From Massilia sp. 9096 (GTDB lineage Bacteria; Pseudomonadota; Gammaproteobacteria; Burkholderiales; Burkholderiaceae_D): DNA of 64,000 nucleotides. The stretch lies in assembly GCF_000745265.1 (NCBI RefSeq), contig NZ_JQNN01000001.1, forward strand, positions 1,054,001 through 1,118,000. Reading direction: 5' to 3'. This document shows, piece by piece, positions 1 to 8,292 of this stretch (position 1 is the stretch's first letter; each line of letters opens with the position of its first letter). The notes beneath the pieces were generated by a model. That model was given only the letters and a program-made list of their open reading frames with translations, searched no databases and was not told the origin of the DNA. The position numbers were made by a program, and so were the translations under genes.

Positions 1-56
1 CCGGGCATGACCCAGACGGTACAGTGCGGATGTTCGGGGCTGCTGCAGCGGTTCAT
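1..56 (-). CDS. 5' end of an unidentified gene, cut by the window edge
   Basis: An ATG on the minus strand at 54-56 opens a frame that runs out of the window (MNRCSSPEHPHCTVWVMP visible). A TAGAAT at 104-109, read on the minus strand, could be its -10 box, but I see no good -35 at normal spacing. It follows the phosphatase gene in the same direction, so it may belong to the same phosphorylation cluster. The paired Cys/His at the N-terminus could be a metal site, but too little is visible to name a family. Confidence 0.35.
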   Translation of the reverse strand, partial: MNRCSSPEHPHCTVWVMP

Positions 57-199
57 GGTCGGAAAGTCGTCGATGGGCGCGTGGTTGGGTCGAAGCTTAC
101 GCGATTCTAACCGGACGCGGCGCGCGCTCGTTCCTCAAATTGCAATACTCATTTCTAAAATACATTTTTGCCACGCCGGCTTGGACATCGAAGTCCATC

Positions 200-1216
200 T
201 CAGGCGCCCGGCAAAGCGGTCTCGTCGTGCCCGTGCGCCGCGGGCACGCGCAACAACACGGCGCTGACGTTGTCGGGGTAGAAAAACGCCGCCGGGTGGG
301 CGTCGTAGGCGTCCAGCAGCCGGGTCAGCATTGCCGCCGCGTCCAGCTGCGTACCGGCGCGCTCGGCCAGCAGCTGCGGCCATCGGCTGACCCAGCCGGC
401 CGGGTCGGAGCACGACCACAGGCCGTCGGTGGCCAGCAGGTAGGACGCGCCCGGCTTGAGTGCAATGGCGCGCCGGTCGGCCAGCGCGCCGAGCCACGGC
501 GGCAGGATCGACGCGGTCAGCTCGAACAACGGATCGTTCAGCTGCATGGTGTCGGAAAACGCGTTGCCGAGGATGAAGGCTTGCGAGACCTGGGGCCGGT
601 GCTCGCCATGCACCTGCTGCCACCATTCGGCCTGGCCAAGCAGCCCACCCATCGCGAACGCCGTGGCCGGCACGTGGTCGACCGTCAGCGGCGCCACGCG
701 CGCGTGCGTGATCTCGTACAGGCGCGAGTCACCGACGTGGTACAGCAGCGGCGTGCCGCCTGCCGGCAGCTCGAGCAGCGTCAGGGTGGTGCCGGGACGC
801 GGTCCGGAAGCGCCGGCGAAGTGGCGCTGCAGGTCGGCGTGCAGGGCGTCGAGGCGGCGCGCGAGTTCGCCGGTCGAGTCGCACGGCGGCAGCGCCAGCA
901 GGCCGGCGGCGACCGCTTCGGCGGCTTCGCGCCCATGTCCGTGGCCGCCCATCCCGTCCAGCACGGCGATGCGCGCGTGGCCTGGACGCCAGCCTTCCAG
1001 GCGCTGGCGCCGGGCCTGGGCGTCGTGCAGGCACACGGCCTCGCCGTCGACGTCGATGAGCACCACGTTGTCCTGGTTTTCCGCGCGCAGGCGCGGGCCG
1101 GCCCCCAGTCGCGAAGCGGCGGCGACGTCGAAGGCGCCGAAGCGCAGGCCGGCGCCCAGGTCGCGGGACGGGTCGAGGGACGGATCGTGAAGCTCGGAAG
1201 ACGGCGGAGTCGGCAT
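200..1216 (-). CDS. PP2C-family serine/threonine protein phosphatase
   Basis: This 338-residue protein should be a soluble, metal-dependent phosphatase removing phosphate from Ser/Thr residues. The PP2C motifs appear in order: RAENQDN (residues 44-50), the metal-binding DGMGGHGHG (from 87), GTT, HVGDSRLY, LLATDGLW and DNVSAVLL near the C-terminus. The metal-ligand aspartates are all present. No signal peptide, membrane segment or extra domain is seen. It lies on the same strand as the kinase at 8289-9326 but is separated from that block by three unrelated genes, so it is probably the eraser for that kinase; this is inference from context. Confidence 0.93.
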   Translation of the reverse strand: MPTPPSSELHDPSLDPSRDLGAGLRFGAFDVAAASRLGAGPRLRAENQDNVVLIDVDGEAVCLHDAQARRQRLEGWRPGHARIAVLDGMGGHGHGREAAEAVAAGLLALPPCDSTGELARRLDALHADLQRHFAGASGPRPGTTLTLLELPAGGTPLLYHVGDSRLYEITHARVAPLTVDHVPATAFAMGGLLGQAEWWQQVHGEHRPQVSQAFILGNAFSDTMQLNDPLFELTASILPPWLGALADRRAIALKPGASYLLATDGLWSCSDPAGWVSRWPQLLAERAGTQLDAAAMLTRLLDAYDAHPAAFFYPDNVSAVLLRVPAAHGHDETALPGA

Positions 1217-1257
1217 GGCGTTACTTTACCCGCAAATGACGCAATGCCAACACACGA

Positions 1258-2526
1258 TCAGATGGGTGTTTTGCCCTTTCCTGTCGCGAGCACGGCGGCG
1301 TTGACCAGCACGCAGGCGCCGGCCGCGGCCAGCGCGGCGCGTACGCCCCAGGCATCGGCCAGGCATCCCCAGAACAGGCTGCCGGCGCTGTAGCCGCCGG
1401 CCATCACGACCAGGTAGATCGCCAGCGTGCGCGCCCGCACCGCGGCCGGGAACGACAACTGCGCGGCCGCGTTCAGGGTCGAGATGGTCGCCGACCAGGC
1501 CATCCCGCCGCATACGATCAGCGGCACCAGCGCCGCCAGCGAACGCAGGAAGGGCAGCGCGACCAGCATCGCGCCGTACACGGCCAGCGCCCCGGCCAGG
1601 ATGCGCGTCTTGTCGACGCGCGCGCGGATCGCCGGCAGGAAGAAGGCCGCGACCACGGCGCCGGCGCCCAGGCTGCCCATCAGCGTGCCGAACACGCTGG
1701 ACTGCATGCGCAGCACGTCGCGCACGAACACCGGCAACAGGCCGGCGAAGGCGATGGTCGAGAAGAACACGGTCAGCACGTTGCGCAGGATGCGGCGGTA
1801 GCGCGGGCAGCCGAAGGCGAGCTGCAATCCCTCGCGCAGGCGGGCGCGGAACGGCGCGCACGCGCCCGGCTGGGCGGGGCGATCGGCGCTCTCGCGCCAC
1901 CACGCCAGGTAGACCCCGAGCAGGCCCGTGAAAGACAGCGCGTTGAGCAGGAACAGCGGCCCCGCGCCGACCCAGCCGAACAGCACCCCGCCCAGCGCCG
2001 GGCCGAGGATGGCGGCGACGTTGTAGGACAGGTTGTTGAGGGTGGCGGCGGCTTCGACCTCGGCCGGTTCGACCAGCGAGCACATCGCCGCCTGCCAGGC
2101 CGGCCACATGAAGGCCGAGCCGCAGCCAAGGCAAAACACCAGCGCCAGCACCAGGCCGTGCGGCGCCTGGCCGCCGCTCGCCGCGACCAGGCCGGCCATC
2201 GCGCAGGCGCAGGCGGCCATGAAGGCGTTACAGAAGAACAGGAACATGGGCCGGTGCACCCCGTCCGCGACGACGCCCGCGAACAGCGCGAACAGGAATA
2301 CGGGCACGTAGGTCGAGGTCTGGACAAGGGTGGTGCTGGTGGCCGAGTGCGAGCTGGACGCCACCAGCCAGGCCGAGGCGAAGGTCTGCATCCAGGTGCC
2401 GAGATTGGACACGAGGTTGGCGCACCACAGGCTGCGGTAGCGCGGATGGCGCAGCGGCCGGGTCAGCGGCACCTTGGCGCGCGCCGGGGCCGCCGCGGCG
2501 GGGACGGCGAGACTGTGTTTCGACAT
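1258..2526 (-). CDS. MFS transporter, DHA3/enterobactin-exporter-like
   Basis: This 422-residue protein has about twelve hydrophobic segments and should be an inner-membrane secondary transporter, probably an exporter. Its N-terminus (RYRSLWCANLVSNLGTWMQ) and the loop after the second helix (GVVADGVHRP, a variant of MFS motif A) fit the DHA3 branch that contains EntS-like exporters. Substrate cannot be read from the sequence. It ends 41 bases before the PP2C start in the same direction and could be co-transcribed with it. Ala-rich residues 1-25 are probably cytoplasmic. Confidence 0.85.
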   Translation of the reverse strand: MSKHSLAVPAAAAPARAKVPLTRPLRHPRYRSLWCANLVSNLGTWMQTFASAWLVASSSHSATSTTLVQTSTYVPVFLFALFAGVVADGVHRPMFLFFCNAFMAACACAMAGLVAASGGQAPHGLVLALVFCLGCGSAFMWPAWQAAMCSLVEPAEVEAAATLNNLSYNVAAILGPALGGVLFGWVGAGPLFLLNALSFTGLLGVYLAWWRESADRPAQPGACAPFRARLREGLQLAFGCPRYRRILRNVLTVFFSTIAFAGLLPVFVRDVLRMQSSVFGTLMGSLGAGAVVAAFFLPAIRARVDKTRILAGALAVYGAMLVALPFLRSLAALVPLIVCGGMAWSATISTLNAAAQLSFPAAVRARTLAIYLVVMAGGYSAGSLFWGCLADAWGVRAALAAAGACVLVNAAVLATGKGKTPI

Positions 2527-2649
2527 AGAAATAGTCTACGGAGCGGCGGCGCGGCGGTCAACGCGTCATCGGTGTCTCGTGGCCGATTCCTGCGCCGATG
2601 CGTGCTTTTCCCAACACCGGGCTGGCTGTCGCGCAGGGTGCGGGGGCGC

Positions 2650-3150
2650 TCAGCGGCGCTCGCAGTCGCGCGGCGCGGACGCCGATGCTGCCTGGAGCGC
2701 ACGCAGGCAGCCGGCCGGCAGCGACTCGAAACGGATCTCGTCGAGCTGGGCGCACAGCGCCGGGTCGCCGCGCACGAGCTGGCCGGCCTCGACGCGGCAC
2801 TCGGCCATCGGGTCGTGCGCTTCCTGCGGGCTTTCGATCCAGGCGACGTGGCCGGCGGCGTAATGCGCGACCGTGATCGCCGACCAGCCGCCGTCGTCCT
2901 CGGCCCACAAGGTCTGGCAACCGCCATAAGCCGGACCGATGTCGGGATTGCGCGGATAGACCTTGACCAGCTGGCCCATGCTGCTGTCGATGCCCGCATC
3001 AGGCGGCGGCGCGGTCAGACCGCAGTTCGGTGGCGCTGGAAGCGCGGCAGCAGGCGTCGGCCGTTGCGGTCGCTCGGCGGCCGTGGCCCGGCCCGCCAGC
3101 AAGGGCAGGGCGAGCAGGAAGATGGCGAGGTGGGGGCGGTCGAAGGTCAT
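2650..3150 (-). CDS. Exported Cys-rich hypothetical protein
   Basis: A 166-residue protein starting at the ATG at 3150; a longer upstream frame exists but has no leader-like N-terminus. It begins with a typical Sec signal peptide (hydrophobic LAIFLLALPLLAG, then an AxA-type site near TAA). The mature part has six cysteines (GCQT, ECRV, LCAQ, GCLR and two others), which suggests three disulfides in the periplasm. I do not recognise the family. The divergent GNAT remnant starts 69 bases away, so the two share a short promoter region. Confidence 0.7.
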   Translation of the reverse strand: MTFDRPHLAIFLLALPLLAGRATAAERPQRPTPAAALPAPPNCGLTAPPPDAGIDSSMGQLVKVYPRNPDIGPAYGGCQTLWAEDDGGWSAITVAHYAAGHVAWIESPQEAHDPMAECRVEAGQLVRGDPALCAQLDEIRFESLPAGCLRALQAASASAPRDCERR

Positions 3151-3219
3151 TGGCGGGATCGGAACAGGCGCGGCGATTGTACCCGAGCCGGGCGCGCCGG
3201 CGCATGCTATCTTGTCGAT

Positions 3220-3686
3220 ATGACCAGTTCCCCTGCCATCGGACCCATCATCCGTCCGTTCGCCGATGCCGACGTGGCACCGGCCGCCGCGCTGCTGCGC
3301 CGCGCCGCGCTCGACTTCATCGTGCACGAGTCGACCCGGGACGGCGCGCGCGACTTCCTGGCGCGCCACGACGAGGACGGCCTGCGCGCCAACATCGCCG
3401 CCGGCTTCGTGTACCACGCCGCGCTGGCCGAGGGCGAGCTGGCCGGCTTCATCGGCGTGCGCGACCGCAGCCACGTGTTCCACCTGTTCGTCGGCGCGCG
3501 CTGGATGCGGCCGGCGCGGCGCACCCGGGCGTCTTCACGGTCAATGCGTCCAACCATGCGCTGCCGTTCTACGCCTCGCTGGGCTTCGTGCGCACCGCGC
3601 CGATGCAGGTGGCGGCGGTGCTGTACAACCCGATGCGCCTCGGTGCGGCGGGCGGCGCGGCTTCAGTCCTCGTCGCTCCGGCGTAG
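3220..3686 (+). pseudogene. GNAT acetyltransferase, broken by an internal frameshift and deletion
   Basis: The frame from the ATG at 3220 reads as a GNAT N-terminus (IIRPFADADVAPAAALLRR, then GELAGFIGVRDRSHVFHLFV) up to about 3507. The family then expects the acetyl-CoA loop (Q/RxxGxG/A) and alpha-3, but the reading frame is lost. From about 3520 the typical GNAT C-terminus (GVFTVNASNHALPFYASLGF) resumes in another frame and stops at 3686. Roughly twenty residues, including the cofactor loop, are missing. The 3' end overlaps the convergent SH3 gene by 24 bases. It is either a true pseudogene or an assembly error at a GC-rich site. Confidence 0.75.
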
Positions 3687-4199
3687 CCACAGGCTCGAGG
3701 TCCAGCCGCTTTGCAGGCGGCCGTCGATGCGCGCGCGCACCTGCCACCAGTCGCCGTCGACCGCGCCGGTGGAAATCACGCCGCTGCCGGCCGGCAGCAC
3801 GGCCAGGCGCGCCGCGTGCACGCCGCTGCCGCTGCGCAAGTTCAGCGGCGCGGCCACGCGGTAGCGCGCGCCCGGCGCCGGGGTCTTCTTCAGCGCCGCC
3901 GGGAATGCGGCCGCGGGCAGCGGCGCCTGCACCGGCTGCGCCGCCAGCGCCGGCACCGGCGACGGCGGTCCGGCCAGCGGCCACGCGGGCGGCAGCAGCA
4001 ACAGCAATAGCGTGCCGAATGCCAGCGTGCCACCCGCCAGCAAGGCGCCGCCGCGCAGCGTCGGCCGGCGCCACCAGTGGCGTGGCGTGAAGCGCGCGGC
4101 CAGCGCCAGGCTCAGGGCCAGCGCGAGCGCGTAGGCCGCCAGCGCGATCGGCCAGGCATGGCCGCCCATGCCGTGCGCAGCGAAGGGAAGGCTCGGCAT
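3663..4199 (-). CDS. Membrane protein with C-terminal bacterial SH3 domain
   Basis: This 178-residue protein has two hydrophobic segments (about residues 15-36 and 50-72), a Pro/Ala-rich linker, then an SH3b domain (RYRVAAPLNLRSGSGVHAARLAVLPAGSGV to the final WTSSLWLRR). SH3b domains usually bind peptidoglycan or peptides. It starts 6 bases after the FHA-like gene, in the same direction, and is the last gene of the kinase-SEDS-FHA block. That position suggests a role at the envelope under phospho-control, by inference only. Confidence 0.75.
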   Translation of the reverse strand: MPSLPFAAHGMGGHAWPIALAAYALALALSLALAARFTPRHWWRRPTLRGGALLAGGTLAFGTLLLLLLPPAWPLAGPPSPVPALAAQPVQAPLPAAAFPAALKKTPAPGARYRVAAPLNLRSGSGVHAARLAVLPAGSGVISTGAVDGDWWQVRARIDGRLQSGWTSSLWLRRSDED

Positions 4200-4205
4200 G
4201 GACGT

Positions 4206-5945
4206 CTACGCCTCGAAGCGCAGCACGTAATGGCCGGCGACCAGATGGTGGCCGGCCGGCAGGCGATACGGCTGCTCGGGCGTGGCGGCCTTGACCTCGG
4301 CGACGAACGCCAGGTCCGGGTCGAGGTGGTACAGCGCCTGGGTCGCGGACAGGCGTGCGATGCCGTAGCCGTCCTCGAGCGCTTCGAAGCTGAAGGCGTT
4401 GCGCGACAGGCCCAGTCGGTCGGCGCTGGTGGCGGACACGCCGTCGCCGTTGCTCAGGAAGGCCGGCGAATCGAGCACGCGCAGCCCGGCCAGCATCGGC
4501 GCGCCACGCCCGAACGCGAAGCGCGCACCCGGCGCCACCGGCAGGTTCGGCGCTTGCGGCAGGCGCAGCAGCGCGCAATAGCGGTCGGCCAGCTCCGGCG
4601 CCGCCGCCAACAGCTCGACGGTGGTGCCGTCGAGCGGGTTGAAGCTGGCCGGCGCGGCGATGCGCTCGCGCCCGGCCGCGGTGATCGCGTGCAGGCGGTC
4701 TTCGTCATCGACCGACACGCTCAGGAGGGCGCCGCGGCCCGGCGCGGTCGGGGCCAGCGAGCGGTCCAGTCCGATCTGCAGCGCACGCGCGCCGGTCTCG
4801 CGGTAGCGCGACAGGCGCGGCAGCGCCAGGGCCGCCAGCGCGACCCGCTGGCGCGCGACCGGGGCGAAGGTGGCGTCGAGTTCGGCCTGGGCGAACGCCG
4901 GCGCCCGGACCGGCGCCGGCCTGACAGGCGCCGGGGGCAGCGGCAGCGCCGTCATGTCGATGCCGGCGCGCGTGGCGATGGGCGTCGCGGCGCTCGACTG
5001 CGCCGGCGGCTGGGCGGCTGCGCGCGGCTTCCACACGGCGGGGCCGGGCGATGGCATGGCCGCGCCGGGCGCCGCGCTCGCCCGCGCGGACGCGCCCAGG
5101 TGGGCAGGCGTCGGGGCGCCTGTGGGCACCGGCATCGACGCCGCAATGGGCGCCGGGACGGACGCGGGCACGGGCGCCGCCGCGATCGGGCGCGCTCCTG
5201 CCTGCGCCGGCGCGGCCGGCGTCACGCGCAGCAGCAGCCGCAGCGGCAGGCCGGCGCCATCGACCGCGCCGCGGCGCGAGCGGATCGTGTAGTAGCCGGC
5301 GGCGGCGTCGTAGCTGCAATCGAACATGTCCTTCGGCCGCACCTGCAGTTCCAGCGGCGCGCCGGGGCCGTCGTTGATCAACAGGACCGCGCCCTCGGCG
5401 CCGAACGGCCAGCCGGGCGCGGCCCAGGTGGCGCCATGCTCGTCGTTGCCGATCAGCGTCAGGCGCTGGTTGGGGTAGATCGCACACACGGTCTTCCAGA
5501 CGGCGCTGTCGCGCGAGACCGCCACCGTGTACTGCACTTTTTCGTTGGGCGCGGGCAGGTACACCGCGTGGCCGAACTTGACTTCGACCTCGCCCGGGGC
5601 CAGGCGCTCGGCGCCGACCACGTGGTAGCGCACCTCGTCGCCGGACAGCAGGTCGCCGAAATCCTTCTGGTGCAGCGCCGCCAGGCCCTGGGCCAGGTCG
5701 CGCGTGCGCGCGCCGCGCGTGAGGTGGCGGTCGTCGTCGACGTCTTCCTGCGGCAGCATCAGCGTGACGTGCGAGAAGCAGCGCGTGGCGGAGCGTCCGC
5801 GCAGCTCGCGCGGGCTGCGCTCGAGCAGGTCGCGCAGCAGGGGCCGGCGCGAGAACAGCGCCAGGCCCGGCGCCTGCCACAGGGCGTCGGGGTCGAACAC
5901 ATCGTCGACCTTGCCTAGGACTTCATGTTGGACGTAGACCGGCAT
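4206..5945 (-). CDS. FHA-like domain protein of the kinase cluster
   Basis: A 579-residue protein without signal peptide or clear membrane segment. Residues 1-240 are a globular region of unknown type, followed by a long Ala/Pro linker (about 245-345) and a second globular half. The last ~105 residues look like an FHA fold: FGRGAPML, then LGLSRNAFSFEALEDGYG, and an LPAGHHLVAGHYVLRF ending, matching the GR...SR...LxxG pattern of phosphothreonine readers. The N-terminal region loosely recalls FhaA-type N-domains, but I cannot confirm that. Its start lies 23 bases inside the SEDS gene, so translation is likely coupled. Probable role: reader or scaffold for the neighbouring kinase. Confidence 0.7.
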   Translation of the reverse strand: MPVYVQHEVLGKVDDVFDPDALWQAPGLALFSRRPLLRDLLERSPRELRGRSATRCFSHVTLMLPQEDVDDDRHLTRGARTRDLAQGLAALHQKDFGDLLSGDEVRYHVVGAERLAPGEVEVKFGHAVYLPAPNEKVQYTVAVSRDSAVWKTVCAIYPNQRLTLIGNDEHGATWAAPGWPFGAEGAVLLINDGPGAPLELQVRPKDMFDCSYDAAAGYYTIRSRRGAVDGAGLPLRLLLRVTPAAPAQAGARPIAAAPVPASVPAPIAASMPVPTGAPTPAHLGASARASAAPGAAMPSPGPAVWKPRAAAQPPAQSSAATPIATRAGIDMTALPLPPAPVRPAPVRAPAFAQAELDATFAPVARQRVALAALALPRLSRYRETGARALQIGLDRSLAPTAPGRGALLSVSVDDEDRLHAITAAGRERIAAPASFNPLDGTTVELLAAAPELADRYCALLRLPQAPNLPVAPGARFAFGRGAPMLAGLRVLDSPAFLSNGDGVSATSADRLGLSRNAFSFEALEDGYGIARLSATQALYHLDPDLAFVAEVKAATPEQPYRLPAGHHLVAGHYVLRFEA

Positions 5946-8292
5946 GTTCGTTCTCCTCTAAAGATTGGCTGCTGGCGGCAGCGAGGCCTAGCAGGGGGCA
6001 GATGAAAAACAGCAGGTGCGAGCCGCCGGCCGAGAGAAAACTCATCGGCTGGCCCATCACCGGGAAGATCGCCAGGTTGGTGCCCCAGGACAGCAGGAAG
6101 TGGCCGAAGGCGAAGGCGGCGCAGCCGACCAGCAGGAAGCAGCGCAGGCGCGCCAGCCAGGCCAGGCGAAAGTCGCGCGCGTTCGACGCTTGCAGCCAGC
6201 AGCGCAGCGCGGTGCGTGCGAGCAGCGCCAGGAACAGCGACTGCAGCAGCCACAGGCCGAGCGCCGCCGCCAGGCCGTGGCGCTCGAGGAAGAACGAGGC
6301 CGCGAAGTCGTCCTGCACGGCCGGCACGCGCAGCGCCGGACCGGCGTCCTGGCCGAGCGACAGCAGGCCGAACATGCCGTCGGCGCCGCGCCAGTCGCCG
6401 GCCGCGATCGCGCGCGCGCCCAGCAGCAGCTGCTGGCCGGTGTGCGGGTGGGTGAGCGGATCGAGCCAGACCAGGAAGCGGTCGGTATAGAAATTCCATT
6501 GCGCGACCTCGCCCGCGCCGGCGCTGCGCAGGAACGCGACCCCGGCCACGCCAAGCAGCGCCGCCCCGATCAATCCCGCGCCCAGCAGCGGCTGGCGCGT
6601 GGCCCAGGCGTGCGCCAGCGCCAGCGCGCCGCCCCAGACGGCCAGCAGCACCAGCGGCGAATAATCGTCGACCTGCACCAGCGCGACGGCCAGCAGCACC
6701 AGGAACAGCAGGGCCGGCGCGCCCACGCGCAGCCAGCGCCGCAGCGCCCCGCCGCCGCCCTGGCCGGGAGCCGCGCCCGCCAGCGCCAGGCTATGCGCGG
6801 CCAATGCCGACAAAGCCAGCTTGGCGAATTCGACCGGCTGCAGGTCGAATACCCCGGTCTCGTCGCCGAACACGACTTCCAGCAGCAGTCCGGCCAGCGC
6901 CACCCCGGCCAGCAGCAGCAGGCCGAGTTCGACCCGCGCCTGCGACGGCGGCCGCGCCGGGCGCAGCAGGCGCAACAGGGGAGCGGCGCCGGCGGCGATG
7001 GCCAGCACGGCGCTGCTGCGCTCGAACGCGCGCAGCCACGACGATTCGGTCGCGCCCAGGCCGAGTTCGAGCTGGGCCAGCAGCCCGACCGCGAGCAGCA
7101 GCAGGCCGGCGCCGAGGACGCCGGGCAAGCGGCGCGGCGCCAGCAGCGCGAACCACAGCGCACCCCAGGCGGCGAGCAAGCCGATGCCGGCGCCGGCTGG
7201 ATCGCCGCTGCGTTGCAGCGCCAGCAGCGTCAGCCCGGCGCCAAGCAGCAGCGCGCCGCCGAGCGCATGGACGATCTCACGAGGCTGGCGGCGGCGCGTG
7301 CGCTGCAGCCGCGCCAATCCCCAGGCCGCCCATGCCAGCGCGAGCGCGACGGCGCCGGCAAACACCGGCGGCGCCTGCGGCGGCAGGTTCCACAGCGCGC
7401 GCCGGGTCCAGGTCCATTCGAGGCCGGGCGGCAGGCGGCCCCGGTCGGGCGCGGCGTACAGGGCGACGTGGCTGACGGGCAGCAGCGCCAGCGCGGCGCC
7501 GGCCCGCCGCAGGGCGTAGCGGGTGCGGCCGAGCACCAGGCCGCCGGCGCCGTCGAGGCTTTGTTCGCGCTGCGCCAGCAGGGACGGCGCGTCTTCGGGG
7601 CCGGCCTGCATCAGCAGGGGAGTGTCGGAGGACGACAGCAGCAAGCCCTCGGATGTGCGGGCGATGCGCGCCGCGGGCGCGGGCAAGCCGGCGATGCCGA
7701 TGCGGTTGCCGCAATCGAGGTTGCCGCCGAAGACCAGCGGGCGCGCCAGCGTCAGGGCCAGCGGCATGACGCGGTTCCACAGTGCGGCCAGGCGCACGCC
7801 GAGATGGGCGTCGGGGCAATCCGGCTGGGCGGCGCCGTCGCGTGTCAGGGTGGCGCCGTCGAAGCGCCAGCGCGCGCGCGCGCGCGCACCTGCGTCCGCG
7901 TCCGCGTCCGTGAGGGTGATGCGCGCGCCGGCGCCGCCTTCGGGCGGTTCGGCCGCGAAGGCGGCGGCGCCGAGCTGGAAGCGCTGGCCGGGCGCGAGCA
8001 GGATGCTGCCGCTGCGCGCCTGGCGCTCGCCGCGCAGCACGCGCAGCGGCGGTGCGTCTTCCGGGCTGGCGGCCCACCAGGCGCCGGCGCCATCGCGGCG
8101 CAGGCGCAGCGCGCGTTCGGCGGCGCCCGGGGCCGCCAGCAGGTCGCGTCCGAGTACGATATCGGCGTCGGGCGCCAGCGCGACCGTAATCTGCGCAGGC
8201 ATCCAGGCCGCCGGCGCACGTAGCAGGGCCAGCATCTGCAGCGCGCACAGCAGGAGAAGGACGGCGCCGGCGAGGAGACGGGCGGGCTTCAT
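5923..8292 (-). CDS. SEDS-family (FtsW/RodA-type) protein with FHA-like N-terminal modules
   Basis: This 789-residue protein is about twice the usual SEDS length. After one N-terminal membrane helix come two FHA-like beta modules (about residues 30-115 with VLGRDLL; about 195-285 with RIGIAG...ARIART...LVLGRTRYAL). A multi-helix SEDS core follows, with QPVEFAKLAL, YTDRFLVWLDP, VQDDFAASFFLERHG and MGQPMSFLSAGGSHLL. The second Asp of QDDF (D662) aligns with the catalytic Asp of RodA/FtsW (HTDF), so glycosyltransferase activity is plausible. Start overlaps the kinase stop by ATGA. No class B PBP partner is seen nearby. Role: specialised peptidoglycan or glycan polymerase under kinase control (inferred). 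Confidence 0.85.
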   Translation of the reverse strand: MKPARLLAGAVLLLLCALQMLALLRAPAAWMPAQITVALAPDADIVLGRDLLAAPGAAERALRLRRDGAGAWWAASPEDAPPLRVLRGERQARSGSILLAPGQRFQLGAAAFAAEPPEGGAGARITLTDADADAGARARARWRFDGATLTRDGAAQPDCPDAHLGVRLAALWNRVMPLALTLARPLVFGGNLDCGNRIGIAGLPAPAARIARTSEGLLLSSSDTPLLMQAGPEDAPSLLAQREQSLDGAGGLVLGRTRYALRRAGAALALLPVSHVALYAAPDRGRLPPGLEWTWTRRALWNLPPQAPPVFAGAVALALAWAAWGLARLQRTRRRQPREIVHALGGALLLGAGLTLLALQRSGDPAGAGIGLLAAWGALWFALLAPRRLPGVLGAGLLLLAVGLLAQLELGLGATESSWLRAFERSSAVLAIAAGAAPLLRLLRPARPPSQARVELGLLLLAGVALAGLLLEVVFGDETGVFDLQPVEFAKLALSALAAHSLALAGAAPGQGGGGALRRWLRVGAPALLFLVLLAVALVQVDDYSPLVLLAVWGGALALAHAWATRQPLLGAGLIGAALLGVAGVAFLRSAGAGEVAQWNFYTDRFLVWLDPLTHPHTGQQLLLGARAIAAGDWRGADGMFGLLSLGQDAGPALRVPAVQDDFAASFFLERHGLAAALGLWLLQSLFLALLARTALRCWLQASNARDFRLAWLARLRCFLLVGCAAFAFGHFLLSWGTNLAIFPVMGQPMSFLSAGGSHLLFFICPLLGLAAASSQSLEENEHAGLRPT
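7870..7907. repeat. Alternating GC run plus hexamer repeat inside the SEDS gene
   Basis: About eight GC dinucleotides are followed by repeats of the hexamer TCCGCG. They encode the Asp-Ala and Ala-Arg runs of the linker between the two FHA-like modules. The tract is prone to slippage and is in frame here. Confidence 0.7.
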
